A DNA stretch of 64,000 bases from Nannocystis bainbridge (lineage in GTDB: Bacteria; Myxococcota_A; Polyangia; Nannocystales; Nannocystaceae): NCBI RefSeq assembly GCF_028368995.1, contig NZ_JAQNDL010000002.1, positions 310,001-374,000 of the forward strand, read 5' to 3'. This document shows, one piece after another, positions 25,363 through 33,199 of this stretch; the stretch's first letter is position 1; each line of letters starts with the position of its first letter. Both the position numbers and the translations under genes were made by a program. The notes under the pieces were generated by a model that was not told the origin of the DNA, did no database searches, and worked only from the letters and a program-made list of their open reading frames with translations.

Positions 25363-27858
25363 GTGCGCCCCGGCCGCGTCCTCGTCGTCCATCCGCCCGT
25401 GTCGGTGGCGCGGGACTTCATCGATTACCCGTACTTCGTCGACCTCGGGGCGGTGCAGCTGGCGGCGGTGCTCGAGGCCCGTGGGATCGCGTGCGACCTG
25501 GTGGATGCGTACGCGCTGCCGGAGCAGCGCGAGGGGCTGCGCGGCGCGGAGGACGTGGGGGCGAGCGAGCCGCGAGGGCCGGAGACCGTGAGGTCCGCGG
25601 CGGGCGAGTCGCAAGCGACGGAGAGCGAGCGAGCGGGCGAGGTGCGGCACGCGGCGTCGTCGATGCACTGGCGCAGCGACGGGCGGGCGCACCTGGGGGC
25701 GACGGTGGCGGCGACGCTGGCTGCCTGTGCACGGGACGTCGCGGCGGTCGTGGTCGCGGTCACGCCGTTTCACCGGCCGCCGGCGCGCGACGATCTGCTC
25801 GGCGAGCTGCTCGCGGGCCTGCGCGCGCGCCACGGGGCGGCGGTGCCGATCGTGCTGGCCGACTGCTACCAGTCGGGGCAGCACTACGTGGCGGCGCCGC
25901 AGCTGCTCGCCAGCTACCCGGAGGCGGACGCGTACGTGCAGTTCGAGGCCGAGGTGACGGTGCCGGCGCTGCTGCAGGCGTTCTTGGCCGGCGGGCCGGG
26001 GCCGCGCGGCGTGCACCGGGGCGAGCAACCTGTCCTCGAGGACATGCCCGTTCCGGCATGGTCCAAAGTCAACCTCGAGGCGTACCACGAGTTCCGCGCG
26101 GCGGTGGTCCGCGGGCTCGGGCGCGGCGGCTGGGCGTTCCCCATCGGCGGGCGCACGCTGCCGGCGGTGACGAGCCGCGGCTGTCCGTTCCAGTGCGCGC
26201 ACTGCAGCTCGAACCCCGACGTGGAACCGGGCCGGCCGAAGACGCAGCGGCGCCACGACCCGGCCGGGCTGCGGCGGATGCTGACGGCGCTGGCGCAGGA
26301 GCACGCGGCCGAGCGGGTGTTCATCCTCGACGAGCTGATCAACGTGCACCCGGCCCACTTCGATCATGTCCTGGAGGCCATCGGGGCGCTCGGGCTGGGC
26401 TTCGAGCTGCCGAACGGGCTGCGCGCCGATTACCTCGAGCCGCGCCACTTGCAGGCGATGCGCGGGCGGATCACGACGCTGAGCGTGAGCGCCGAGAGCG
26501 GGGTGCAGCGGGTGGTCGACGAGGTGGTCGGCAAGCGGCTCGACCTGGCGGCGATCGTGCGCGCGGCCGAGTCGGCGGCGGCCGCCGGAGTGCCGCTGAT
26601 GATCCACTACATCATCGGCCAGCCGGGCGAGTCGGCGGCGGAGATCAACGCGACGCTGAGCTTCGCGCTGGATCTCTGGGACAGGTTCAAGGCGTGGCCG
26701 GCGGTGCAGTTCGCGACCCCGCTGCCGGGCACGCGGCTGGCCCGCGCGCTGCCGCTGGCGCCGCCGCCGGCCGATCACGACTGGGGGCCGCGGTTCCAGC
26801 GGGCGCCGACCGGGGCGACGGTGCCGGCGGCGCTGCTCGAGAAGTTCCGCTGGACGTTCGAGCAGCGGCTGCGGGCGTCGCAGGGGCCGCAGAAGCTGGT
26901 GATGAACGCGACCTACGCGTGCAACAACCATTGCAGCTTCTGCGCGGTCGGGACGCGGTCGCAGCTGCACGGCGACGGCGAGCGCCTGCGCGAGCAGCTG
27001 AGCCACTACCGCAAGCAGGGGGTCGAGCTGCTCGACATCGACGGCGGCGAGCCGACGCTGCACCCCGATCTGCTGGGCCTCATCCGTCACGCGCGCGCGC
27101 TCGGCTACCGGGCCATCAACGTGACGACGAACGGGCGGCTGTGCGCGTACGAGGCGTTCGCGGCCCGCCTCGTCAACTCGGGGCTGTCGTCGCTGCTGTT
27201 CAGCGTGCACGGGGCCGACGCCCGCACGCACGCGCAGAACGTCGGGGTCGCGGAGGCCTTCGAGCAGACGCTGGCGGGGGTGCGCCACGCGGTCCGCCTG
27301 GCGCCGCGCGGGGTCGAGCTCGGCCTCAACGTGACGATCACGAAGCACAACGAGGGGCAGCTCGATGCCATCACGGCGCTGGCGTGGTCGCTCGGGCTGC
27401 GCTGGGTGAACTACCAGTTCCTGACGCCGTTCGGGCGGGCGACGGCGATGCTGGCGCCCGACACGGCGCGCGCGGCGGACAGCCTGCGGGCGGTGATCGA
27501 GGCGTGGCAGGACCGGATGAAGCTGCAGGTGATCAACCTGCCGTTCTGCTTCCTGCCCGGGCACGAGGCGCTGCTGCAGGGCGACCTCGGCAAGCTCGAG
27601 CGCCACATGGCGTTCGTCAACAACGAGACGGTCAACCTGGCGCAGTACCTGGCCGAGCGCCGGGTCCGCAAGCCGGTGTGCGCGTCGTGCCCGCACGCGT
27701 GCTTCTGCGGCGGGTTCTACGAGCTCGACGAGGTGCCCGAGCCGCCGTGGCTGATCGCGCCGGAGGACCTGGTGCGGCCGCTGACCGATCCGCGGCGCCA
27801 CGAGTCGGTGCCGGCCGAGCTGCGCGAGCGCCTGCGCAAGCGCGCGGGGCCGGCGTGA
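25363..27858 (+). CDS. double radical SAM protein with B12-binding-like N-terminal domain
   Basis: An 831-residue protein. Residues 1-220 have the fold pattern of B12-binding domains found on radical SAM enzymes (RVLVVHPP, DLGAVQLAAVLEARGI), interrupted by a Glu/Arg/Ser-rich patch; no DxHxxG cobalamin motif is seen. A first radical SAM domain has CPFQCAHC at 274-281; a second has CNNHCSFC at 520-527 followed by DIDGGEPT. The C terminus carries CASCPHACFCGG, a SPASM-like cysteine set. So three or more iron-sulfur clusters are expected. The second domain resembles the divergent radical SAM neighbour, pointing to a shared pathway. A GTG at 25345 is an alternative start. The stop overlaps the next start (GTGA). 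Confidence 0.85.
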   Translation: MRPGRVLVVHPPVSVARDFIDYPYFVDLGAVQLAAVLEARGIACDLVDAYALPEQREGLRGAEDVGASEPRGPETVRSAAGESQATESERAGEVRHAASSMHWRSDGRAHLGATVAATLAACARDVAAVVVAVTPFHRPPARDDLLGELLAGLRARHGAAVPIVLADCYQSGQHYVAAPQLLASYPEADAYVQFEAEVTVPALLQAFLAGGPGPRGVHRGEQPVLEDMPVPAWSKVNLEAYHEFRAAVVRGLGRGGWAFPIGGRTLPAVTSRGCPFQCAHCSSNPDVEPGRPKTQRRHDPAGLRRMLTALAQEHAAERVFILDELINVHPAHFDHVLEAIGALGLGFELPNGLRADYLEPRHLQAMRGRITTLSVSAESGVQRVVDEVVGKRLDLAAIVRAAESAAAAGVPLMIHYIIGQPGESAAEINATLSFALDLWDRFKAWPAVQFATPLPGTRLARALPLAPPPADHDWGPRFQRAPTGATVPAALLEKFRWTFEQRLRASQGPQKLVMNATYACNNHCSFCAVGTRSQLHGDGERLREQLSHYRKQGVELLDIDGGEPTLHPDLLGLIRHARALGYRAINVTTNGRLCAYEAFAARLVNSGLSSLLFSVHGADARTHAQNVGVAEAFEQTLAGVRHAVRLAPRGVELGLNVTITKHNEGQLDAITALAWSLGLRWVNYQFLTPFGRATAMLAPDTARAADSLRAVIEAWQDRMKLQVINLPFCFLPGHEALLQGDLGKLERHMAFVNNETVNLAQYLAERRVRKPVCASCPHACFCGGFYELDEVPEPPWLIAPEDLVRPLTDPRRHESVPAELRERLRKRAGPA
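26029..26059. repeat. two palindrome copies inside radical SAM gene
   Basis: CTGTCC and GGACA around TCGA (26030-26044), overlapping a second copy with CATGCC and GGCATG arms (26044-26059). Together they encode NLSSRTC-independent frame residues QPVLEDMPVPAW in the real protein. Confidence 0.65.
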
Positions 27859-28061
27859 GCGCGGGGCTGGCGTGCCCGCGCTGCGGCTGTCCTGAAGTGC
27901 AGGTGACGGGCGGGCGGGCGAGCGCGTGCGCGCCGCTGCCGACGCCGGAGCTGCTCCGCTGCCCGCAGTGCGAGAACACGGGGACGCGGCTGCCGCTGCG
28001 CGGGCGGCCGCTGGTGCGCTGGGAGCACGAGGCCGGCGAGGGCGGTGAAGGACATGTCTGA
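27855..28061 (+). CDS. small zinc-ribbon protein
   Basis: A 68-residue protein with two CxxC pairs, CPRCGC near residue 7 and CPQC near 37, plus an isolated Cys between them, giving a rubredoxin-like or zinc-ribbon metal site. It starts at a GTG overlapping the stop of the double radical SAM gene (GTGA), so the two are translationally coupled. It could be an electron carrier or a substrate-binding accessory for the radical SAM enzymes. Its last residues, EGHV, and the stop codon come from a palindrome copy. Confidence 0.6.
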   Translation: MSAGLACPRCGCPEVQVTGGRASACAPLPTPELLRCPQCENTGTRLPLRGRPLVRWEHEAGEGGEGHV

Positions 28062-28134
28062 GGAGACATGTCGAATCGGCAATGTCCTGCGGGACATGCT
28101 TATGAGGGCATGTCCCAGGGGACAGCGTCGGCGC
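28049..28134. terminator. palindrome cluster between convergent genes
   Basis: GACATGTCT and AGACATGTC pair perfectly around GAGG (28051-28072). A second hairpin has ATGTCC and GGACAT around TGCG (28082-28097), and further half copies follow (GGGCATGTCCC, GGGGACAGC). The cluster separates the plus-strand radical SAM operon from the minus-strand S41-like gene. Confidence 0.82.
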
Positions 28135-28157
28135 GGCCCGGCGCGCGGAGCCGGCGT

Positions 28158-30407
28158 TCAGCGCGGTCGCTGCAGCTCGGCGAGGGCGCGCCCCAGGACC
28201 TCGTCACGGCCGGCGCGCACGCCGGCGATGGTGGAAGAGACGGCCACGTCGGGCGTGAGCGGGGTGTAGGGATCGCCGCCGCTGGCGCGCGCCTGGGCAG
28301 CGCGGGTGAAGCTGACGACCAGGCCGCCCGGCAGGCGGAACGGCTGCCCGTCGAAGCTGCCGCCGGCCGTGTCGCTGCCGACGAGCAGGGCGCCGTGGCG
28401 CGCGCGCAGGGCGTCGGCCACCGGCTCGACGTTCCGCGTCGCGCCGGCGTCGACGAGGATGGCGAGGCGGGCAGGCCAGGCCGGCGGGTCGGCGTGGGAC
28501 AGCTGGCGCAGCTCGTCCCACGCGTGCTGGCCCCCGGGCCAGGTGGTGTGGCGGTCGACGACGGTCTGCGGCGCGAGCAGGTGACGGGCGAGCGGATCGC
28601 CGACCCCACCGCGGAGATCGAGGACCGCGGCGTCGGCACGGGCGAGGCGCGCGGCGGGGAGGTCGGCGAGTTCGAGCCCGGACAGGTCGAGGTAAAGCAC
28701 GCCGGGGGCGAGCTCGCGGACCCCGGGGCCGACGTGGAGCTGCGGCGCGAGGGCGACCGGGACGGTGGCGACGGCGACCTCGCGCGCCGTGCCGTCGACG
28801 CCGCGGACCACGAGCTGACGCGGCACGCCGGTCTGGCCGCGAGCCAGCCGCGACAGCGCCCACAGCGTGCGCCGCTGCTCGCTGGCGCCGGGGGCGGTGG
28901 CGCGGGCGTCCGCCAGGGTCTCGGCGATGGCGACGCCGTCGAGGGCGAGGACGACGTCGCCGACGCGCAGATCGGGGGCGCGCGCGGGATCGACGGCGGT
29001 GATGACGACCTGTCCTTCGAGCCAGGTCCAGCGCAGGGCCAGGCGGTGGCCGAGCTCGACGTCGTTGTCGACGTGGACCTGGCCGGCGGTGTCGCCGACG
29101 GCGGCGAGGAGCTGCCAGACGACCTCGCGCAGCCCGAAGCGATCGCGGGCGACGGCGGCGCGGGAGAAGCTGTCCCGTAGGACATGTTCCCAGGCGGCGC
29201 TGCTTCGGGCCACGTGGGGCGAGAACTGGGTCATGTGCGCGCCGAGCAGGGCGATCGCGGTCAGGCGGGTCAGGCGGTCGGCGAGGTCGGGGCTGAACTC
29301 GGGCGGCCGGGCCAGCGGCAGGTCGGGGCGCGACGGCGGGGGCAAGCTGGCGGCGGCGGCCCACACGGCGAACGGCATGGTCGCGACGAGGCCGCGGCCG
29401 AGCGCGATCGGGTGGCGGACGGCGGGGTCGGGGACGGGGGTGTCCTCGGGGACATGTTCGAGGAGCCAGCTGCGATCGACGCGCTCGCTGGTGGGCCCGT
29501 GACGCCACACGAGCGCGCGCTCGGCCGCGTCGGGGCGGGCGATGGGCGTGAGGTCGGGGGCGCCGAGGCCGACGCGCAGCAGCGGGGCCCGCGGCTGGAA
29601 GGCCCGCTCGAGCGCGGCGGCCAGGGCGGCCGGACTCTCGGCGCGCAGCGCCGCCTGGACGCCGGCGAGCGCGAGCCGGTTCCAGCGGGCGCCCCCGGCC
29701 TCGTCGCCGGGATAAAACGATCGGACATGTCGCAAGAGCCAGGTGTAAGCGAGCAGGTTGTCGAGCTCGCGGGCGGTGAGCGGAGCCGGCGGTTCGCAGC
29801 CGGGGCAGGCCGGGCCCACGCGCTCGAGGGTGACGCCGTCGAGCTCGACGCGCGTTGCGCCGCCGAGGCGGACGGTGAGATCGAGGTGGTCGGCGTCGAC
29901 GGGGACGTCGAACACGAGGTCGCGCAGGGCCCAGCGGTGGTCGTCGAGGCGGATCGCGGCGCCGTCGACGACGCGCTGGTGCTCGCCGACGCGGGCGCGC
30001 AGCTCGAGAACAGGCGAGGCGCCGGTCTGCCGCTCGACGCGGGCATAGGCGAACAGGCGCACGCGCTGGCCGCGGAGGTCGTCGGTGGGGACGAGCCGGG
30101 TGAGCCGAGCGTCGCGCGGGAAGCCGTCCGGCGGGGCAGAGAGGGCGATCGCAGCGCAGCCGTCGAGGCCGGGCAGGAGCTCGCGGGCGGTGCCGTCGGC
30201 GTCGAGCAGGCTCCATCCGGCCAGCGGATCGGGGCGGGCCTCGAAGCTGCCGTTGGCGAGCGGGACGCCGCCGATCGCGGTCGGTCCGCAGGCGTAGGAG
30301 AGGGTGGCCGATGGGACATGTTCTTCGGGGCAGGTGTCGTCGCAGGCGAGCACGCCGAGCGCAGCGAGGAGCATGAGGAGGCGGGACGGAAGCAGGGACG
30401 GCATCAT
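28158..30407 (-). CDS. S41-type protease-like lipoprotein, possibly inactive
   Basis: A 749-residue predicted lipoprotein with signal MMPSLLPSRLLMLLAALGVLAC (lipobox VLAC). Residues 25-190 look like a carbohydrate-binding-type beta-sandwich. The middle is helical; residues about 480-560 hold a PDZ-like segment (VVITAVDPARAPDLRVGDVVLALDG), and the C terminus is a C-terminal-processing-protease fold (VLYLDLSGLE, VLDLRGGVGD, ILVDAGATRNVEPVADAL, LLVGSDTAGGSFDGQPF). In active S41 enzymes the equivalent of AGATRNVE carries the nucleophile Ser and the TAGG region is followed by Lys; neither is evident here, so it may be a binding protein. Several palindrome copies lie within it (29171-29184, 29441-29454). 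Confidence 0.72.
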   Translation of the reverse strand: MMPSLLPSRLLMLLAALGVLACDDTCPEEHVPSATLSYACGPTAIGGVPLANGSFEARPDPLAGWSLLDADGTARELLPGLDGCAAIALSAPPDGFPRDARLTRLVPTDDLRGQRVRLFAYARVERQTGASPVLELRARVGEHQRVVDGAAIRLDDHRWALRDLVFDVPVDADHLDLTVRLGGATRVELDGVTLERVGPACPGCEPPAPLTARELDNLLAYTWLLRHVRSFYPGDEAGGARWNRLALAGVQAALRAESPAALAAALERAFQPRAPLLRVGLGAPDLTPIARPDAAERALVWRHGPTSERVDRSWLLEHVPEDTPVPDPAVRHPIALGRGLVATMPFAVWAAAASLPPPSRPDLPLARPPEFSPDLADRLTRLTAIALLGAHMTQFSPHVARSSAAWEHVLRDSFSRAAVARDRFGLREVVWQLLAAVGDTAGQVHVDNDVELGHRLALRWTWLEGQVVITAVDPARAPDLRVGDVVLALDGVAIAETLADARATAPGASEQRRTLWALSRLARGQTGVPRQLVVRGVDGTAREVAVATVPVALAPQLHVGPGVRELAPGVLYLDLSGLELADLPAARLARADAAVLDLRGGVGDPLARHLLAPQTVVDRHTTWPGGQHAWDELRQLSHADPPAWPARLAILVDAGATRNVEPVADALRARHGALLVGSDTAGGSFDGQPFRLPGGLVVSFTRAAQARASGGDPYTPLTPDVAVSSTIAGVRAGRDEVLGRALAELQRPR

Positions 30408-31423
30408 TATTAAAACTAAGTCCGGCGAAGGGCGAGGTGAGCACGGTACCACGACCGCGGGCCGTGGAGCGCCCCATGCGGGCCAACCGTGGCTCCATCG
30501 GCAGGCATCTTATGGGTCGCGTGGGCTGCGCCGCTGAACGGTGATATCGACGAGCGATTGTTGCGGCTGTCTGGCCGCGCGCGCGAGCGATGGTGGGCGC
30601 GACGCCTGCATGGGCCCCGAGGCCGCAGGGCGACAGCACACGGGCGGGGCAACTGGCGGCGAGATCCGGGCGCAAGGGCTGCCGCTGCGCCGATGCGGGC
30701 GGGGCGAGTTGGTGGCCCTGCGTGGACGTGAGGGCGAAGCTCGCGTCGCGGCGCTGGCGGGCGCTGAGCCGCGGGCGCAGCGGTGCGCGCCTGGGCGATC
30801 CAGGCGCGCGCCGCTGCTTCGTCGCGCGTGGTCCCAAATGCATGTCTTTGGGGACATGCCCTCGGGGTCATATGGACGGCGCGTTCAATGTCGTTATTTC
30901 AGGGGCGCGCCGCTGCTTCGTCGCACGTGGTCCCAGAGTCATGTCTTTGGGGACATGACCTCGGGTGCATGTGGGTGGATCGGTCGATGTCGTGTCATTT
31001 CGGGATTGGTGGGTGGCCGAATGTTCTCAGGGTCGACTGGCAGATCCGTTTCGGCTATGAACGACTGTCTCATTCGCAGGGCGACGCGGGATTCGGCGCT
31101 GACGGCTCCGGCGCGGGCGACGATCGCGGGCTGGCGAACGGCATTGATGGCAGTCGGCGAGGCGGTCGCAGCGGCCGAATCAATGCTCGTTCGGGCGGTT
31201 CTCCGCGCGCCCCGCCGGGGCCGCGGGGTCCAGGCAATTCCCGCGAATTCGTGGCTGGGAGGGGGGCAGGAGGGCGTCCTTGCGGCAATGGTCGGTATCA
31301 TCCTTTGCGCTTCGCCACACCGCAGCTTTGCCTACCCGGGACTACCAACCAATAGTTCGACCGGAAGAGCTCAGGCGGGATTGCCCCGCCGGCTGCTTTC
31401 GAGTCAGAGAAAGGAACCCTCCC
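30408..31423. other. 1-kb region without a confident gene
   Basis: Possible readings on both strands are Arg/Ala/Pro-rich and lack family features. The region contains a 99-bp-offset duplication with palindromes (see the repeat at 30803-30960), an AT-rich patch near 30405-30425, and the upstream region of the repeat-protein gene, including AGAGAAAGGAA at 31406-31416, a ribosome-binding site for the start at 31424. Confidence 0.45.
30803..30960. repeat. tandem duplication, 99-bp offset, each copy with a palindrome
   Basis: The block GCGCGCCGCTGCTTCGTCGC and the following GTGGTCCCA recur 99 bp apart. The hairpin in the first copy has arms GCATGTC and GACATGC (30840-30859); in the second the arms are TCATGTC and GACATGA (30939-30958). 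The outer pair changed on both sides, so pairing is kept. Confidence 0.85.
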
Positions 31424-32608
31424 ATGTTGCGTACCATTCTTGTATTGTTCCCCGCGCTCGCGTTTTCGCTGCCCGTCACGGCGACGGCCGCGGACGAAGC
31501 CCGGTGGGGCGGTAGTCATCAGGGCTACGGTCAGAACGAATTGCTCGAGCTCGAGACCTGCTTGGCCGACGTGGAGCAGCTGACCCAGAACCGTTCGTGC
31601 ACGATCCTCGACGAGGAGGAGTGCCTCGCCGCGTGCGACGTGGCGGCGGACTCCGAAGACGCCAATCGGTCCTGCCGCAGCTCGTGCGTCGACGCGGGCG
31701 TGGCGGTGTGTGAGCGCTGGGGCGGCAGCCAGGGCTTCGACCAGCACCAGGGCGTGATGCCGGGCAAACCCACCGGGCCGGGCGTTGACCTGACGCCGGA
31801 CCAGAACGTCGGCCAAGGCTTCGGCAAGGACATGGGCCAGGGCTTCGGCAAGGACGTCGGCAAGATCGAGCAGGAGCTGCTGCAGGAGCTCGAGCAGGAC
31901 CTCGACCAGAACATCGGCAAGATGGTCGAGCAGGACATCATCCAGGAGCTCGAGCAGGACATCGTCCAGGACCTGGACCAGAACATCGGCAAGAACGTCG
32001 GCAAGCTCGAGCAGGAGCTCGAGCAGGACATCCTGCAGGATCTGGAGCAGGACCTCGACCAGACGATCGGCAAGGACGTCGGCAAGAACGTCGGCAAGCT
32101 CGAGCACGAGCTCGAGCAGGACATCCTGCAGGAGCTCGAGCAGGACCTGGGTCAGACGATCGGCAAGGACATGGGTCAGACGATCGGCAAGCCGGGCTTC
32201 GGCAAGCGCTGGGGTAACCAGGGCTACGGCCAGCAGGGCTACGACCAGGGCTTCGGCAAGGATGTCGACCAGGGCTTCGGCAAGGACGTCGACCAGGGCT
32301 TCGGCAAGGACGTCGACCAGGGCTTCGGCAAGGACGTCGACCAGGGCTTCGGCAAGGACGTCGGGCAGGGCTTCGGCAAGGACGTCGGCCAGGGCTTCGG
32401 CAAGGACCAGACCATCGGCAAGCCGGGCTACGGCAAGCGCTGGGGCAAGCCCGGCTACAACCAGGGCTTCGGCAAGGAGCCGACGCCGGTCACCCCGGGC
32501 CAGTACGATCAGGAGCTGATCTACGTGCTCGGCTCGGAGTGCGCGATGCTGGTGCTCGACCAGACGCAGGGCGTCGGTAAGGGCGTCGGCAAGCACGTCG
32601 GCAAGTGA
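31424..32608 (+). CDS. secreted Gln/Lys/Glu-rich repeat protein
   Basis: A 394-residue exported protein. The signal peptide MLRTILVLFPALAFSLPVTATA is cleaved before ADEA. Residues 40-105 contain seven cysteines (TCLADVEQ, SCTIL, ECLAAC, SCRSSC, VCERW), probably disulfide-bonded. Residues about 146-245 are a Leu/Glu/Gln repeat region (LEQELEQDILQDLEQDLDQ types alternating with IGKDVGK), predicted helical or coiled coil. Residues 274-328 are seven near-identical units of GFGKDVDQ. Every unit has one Gln and one Lys. An eighth Cys lies near the C terminus. The ribosome-binding site AAAGGAA precedes the ATG. The composition resembles transglutaminase substrates such as involucrin, and the next gene encodes a transglutaminase-like protein. 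Confidence 0.85.
   Translation: MLRTILVLFPALAFSLPVTATAADEARWGGSHQGYGQNELLELETCLADVEQLTQNRSCTILDEEECLAACDVAADSEDANRSCRSSCVDAGVAVCERWGGSQGFDQHQGVMPGKPTGPGVDLTPDQNVGQGFGKDMGQGFGKDVGKIEQELLQELEQDLDQNIGKMVEQDIIQELEQDIVQDLDQNIGKNVGKLEQELEQDILQDLEQDLDQTIGKDVGKNVGKLEHELEQDILQELEQDLGQTIGKDMGQTIGKPGFGKRWGNQGYGQQGYDQGFGKDVDQGFGKDVDQGFGKDVDQGFGKDVDQGFGKDVGQGFGKDVGQGFGKDQTIGKPGYGKRWGKPGYNQGFGKEPTPVTPGQYDQELIYVLGSECAMLVLDQTQGVGKGVGKHVGK
32243..32407 (+). repeat. 24-bp in-frame tandem repeat, seven units
   Basis: The unit GACCAGGGCTTCGGCAAGGA plus CGTC begins at 32243, 32267, 32291, 32315, 32339, 32363 and 32387 with few changes. It encodes DQGFGKDV. Identity at the third codon position suggests recent expansion. 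Confidence 0.92.
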
Positions 32609-32665
32609 GCCGACCTCGGCGGGTCGCCCGGACGATCGCTCGACGATCGCCGGGGACCCGCCGCG

Positions 32666-32725
32666 AGCGGAGCGCTCGAGGGTCTCTCGAGCGCTCCGCT
32701 GCGGGCGGCGAAGCGTTCGCCGCCC
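32666..32725 (+). terminator. two strong stem-loops after the repeat-protein gene
   Basis: First hairpin: 15-bp perfect arms AGCGGAGCGCTCGAG and its complement at 32666-32700 with a 5-nt loop. Second: GGGCGGCGAA and TTCGCCGCCC at 32703-32725 around GCG. These differ in sequence from the dispersed palindrome. They probably end the repeat-protein transcript or stabilise its 3' end. Confidence 0.75.
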
Positions 32726-33199
32726 GTGATCCGCTGAAACCCGCGAGTCCCCGCGCCACAGCCGGCGCAGCGCCCGAGCGGCAGATCGAGCGCCCCTTCG
32801 GACTCGCACGACCCCCGCGGCAGACATCTCCCGCGGCCTCGATTCCACAACCGGCGACCCGTCACGCTGACCTCGACTCGATGGATCGCCCGCCGGTCTC
32901 CTCCGTGCGGCTCTTGCTGCGTCGCGCTCGCCTGTCGTCTCGGCGAGTCGATTCCGCCACCGTCGCACTGCCGTCATTGTCCGGACCGATGGATCGGTCC
33001 TGTGAATCGCGCTCACGCAGGGGACCGCTCCGGCGGCCCTCTCCGCGCCACGAGACGAGAGGAGAATCATGCGAGGCAGGCGCTTGACGCCGCGTGACGA
33101 CCACGCCGCCTCGATGTCGCTCCCGAGGACCCAGCGGCGATCCTGCCGCTGACGACGACGGAGAACGTGCGAATCGGTCAGACCATTTCGAGGTGTCTC
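32726..33199. other. spacer upstream of transglutaminase-like gene
   Basis: No convincing gene. It holds an 8-bp perfect inverted repeat, GGACCGAT and ATCGGTCC, at 32983-33000, which could be an operator or a small hairpin. A GAGGTG ribosome-binding sequence at 33190-33195 serves the downstream ATG. Confidence 0.4.

Noticed and set aside
30416..31355. Several overlapping small genes in the 1-kb gap
   Set aside because: Compositions are typical of chance frames, they overlap each other on both strands and run through the duplicated palindrome block.
32243..32407. CRISPR-like or non-coding direct repeats
   Set aside because: The 24-bp units are contiguous, in frame and without spacers; they are part of a secreted repeat protein.
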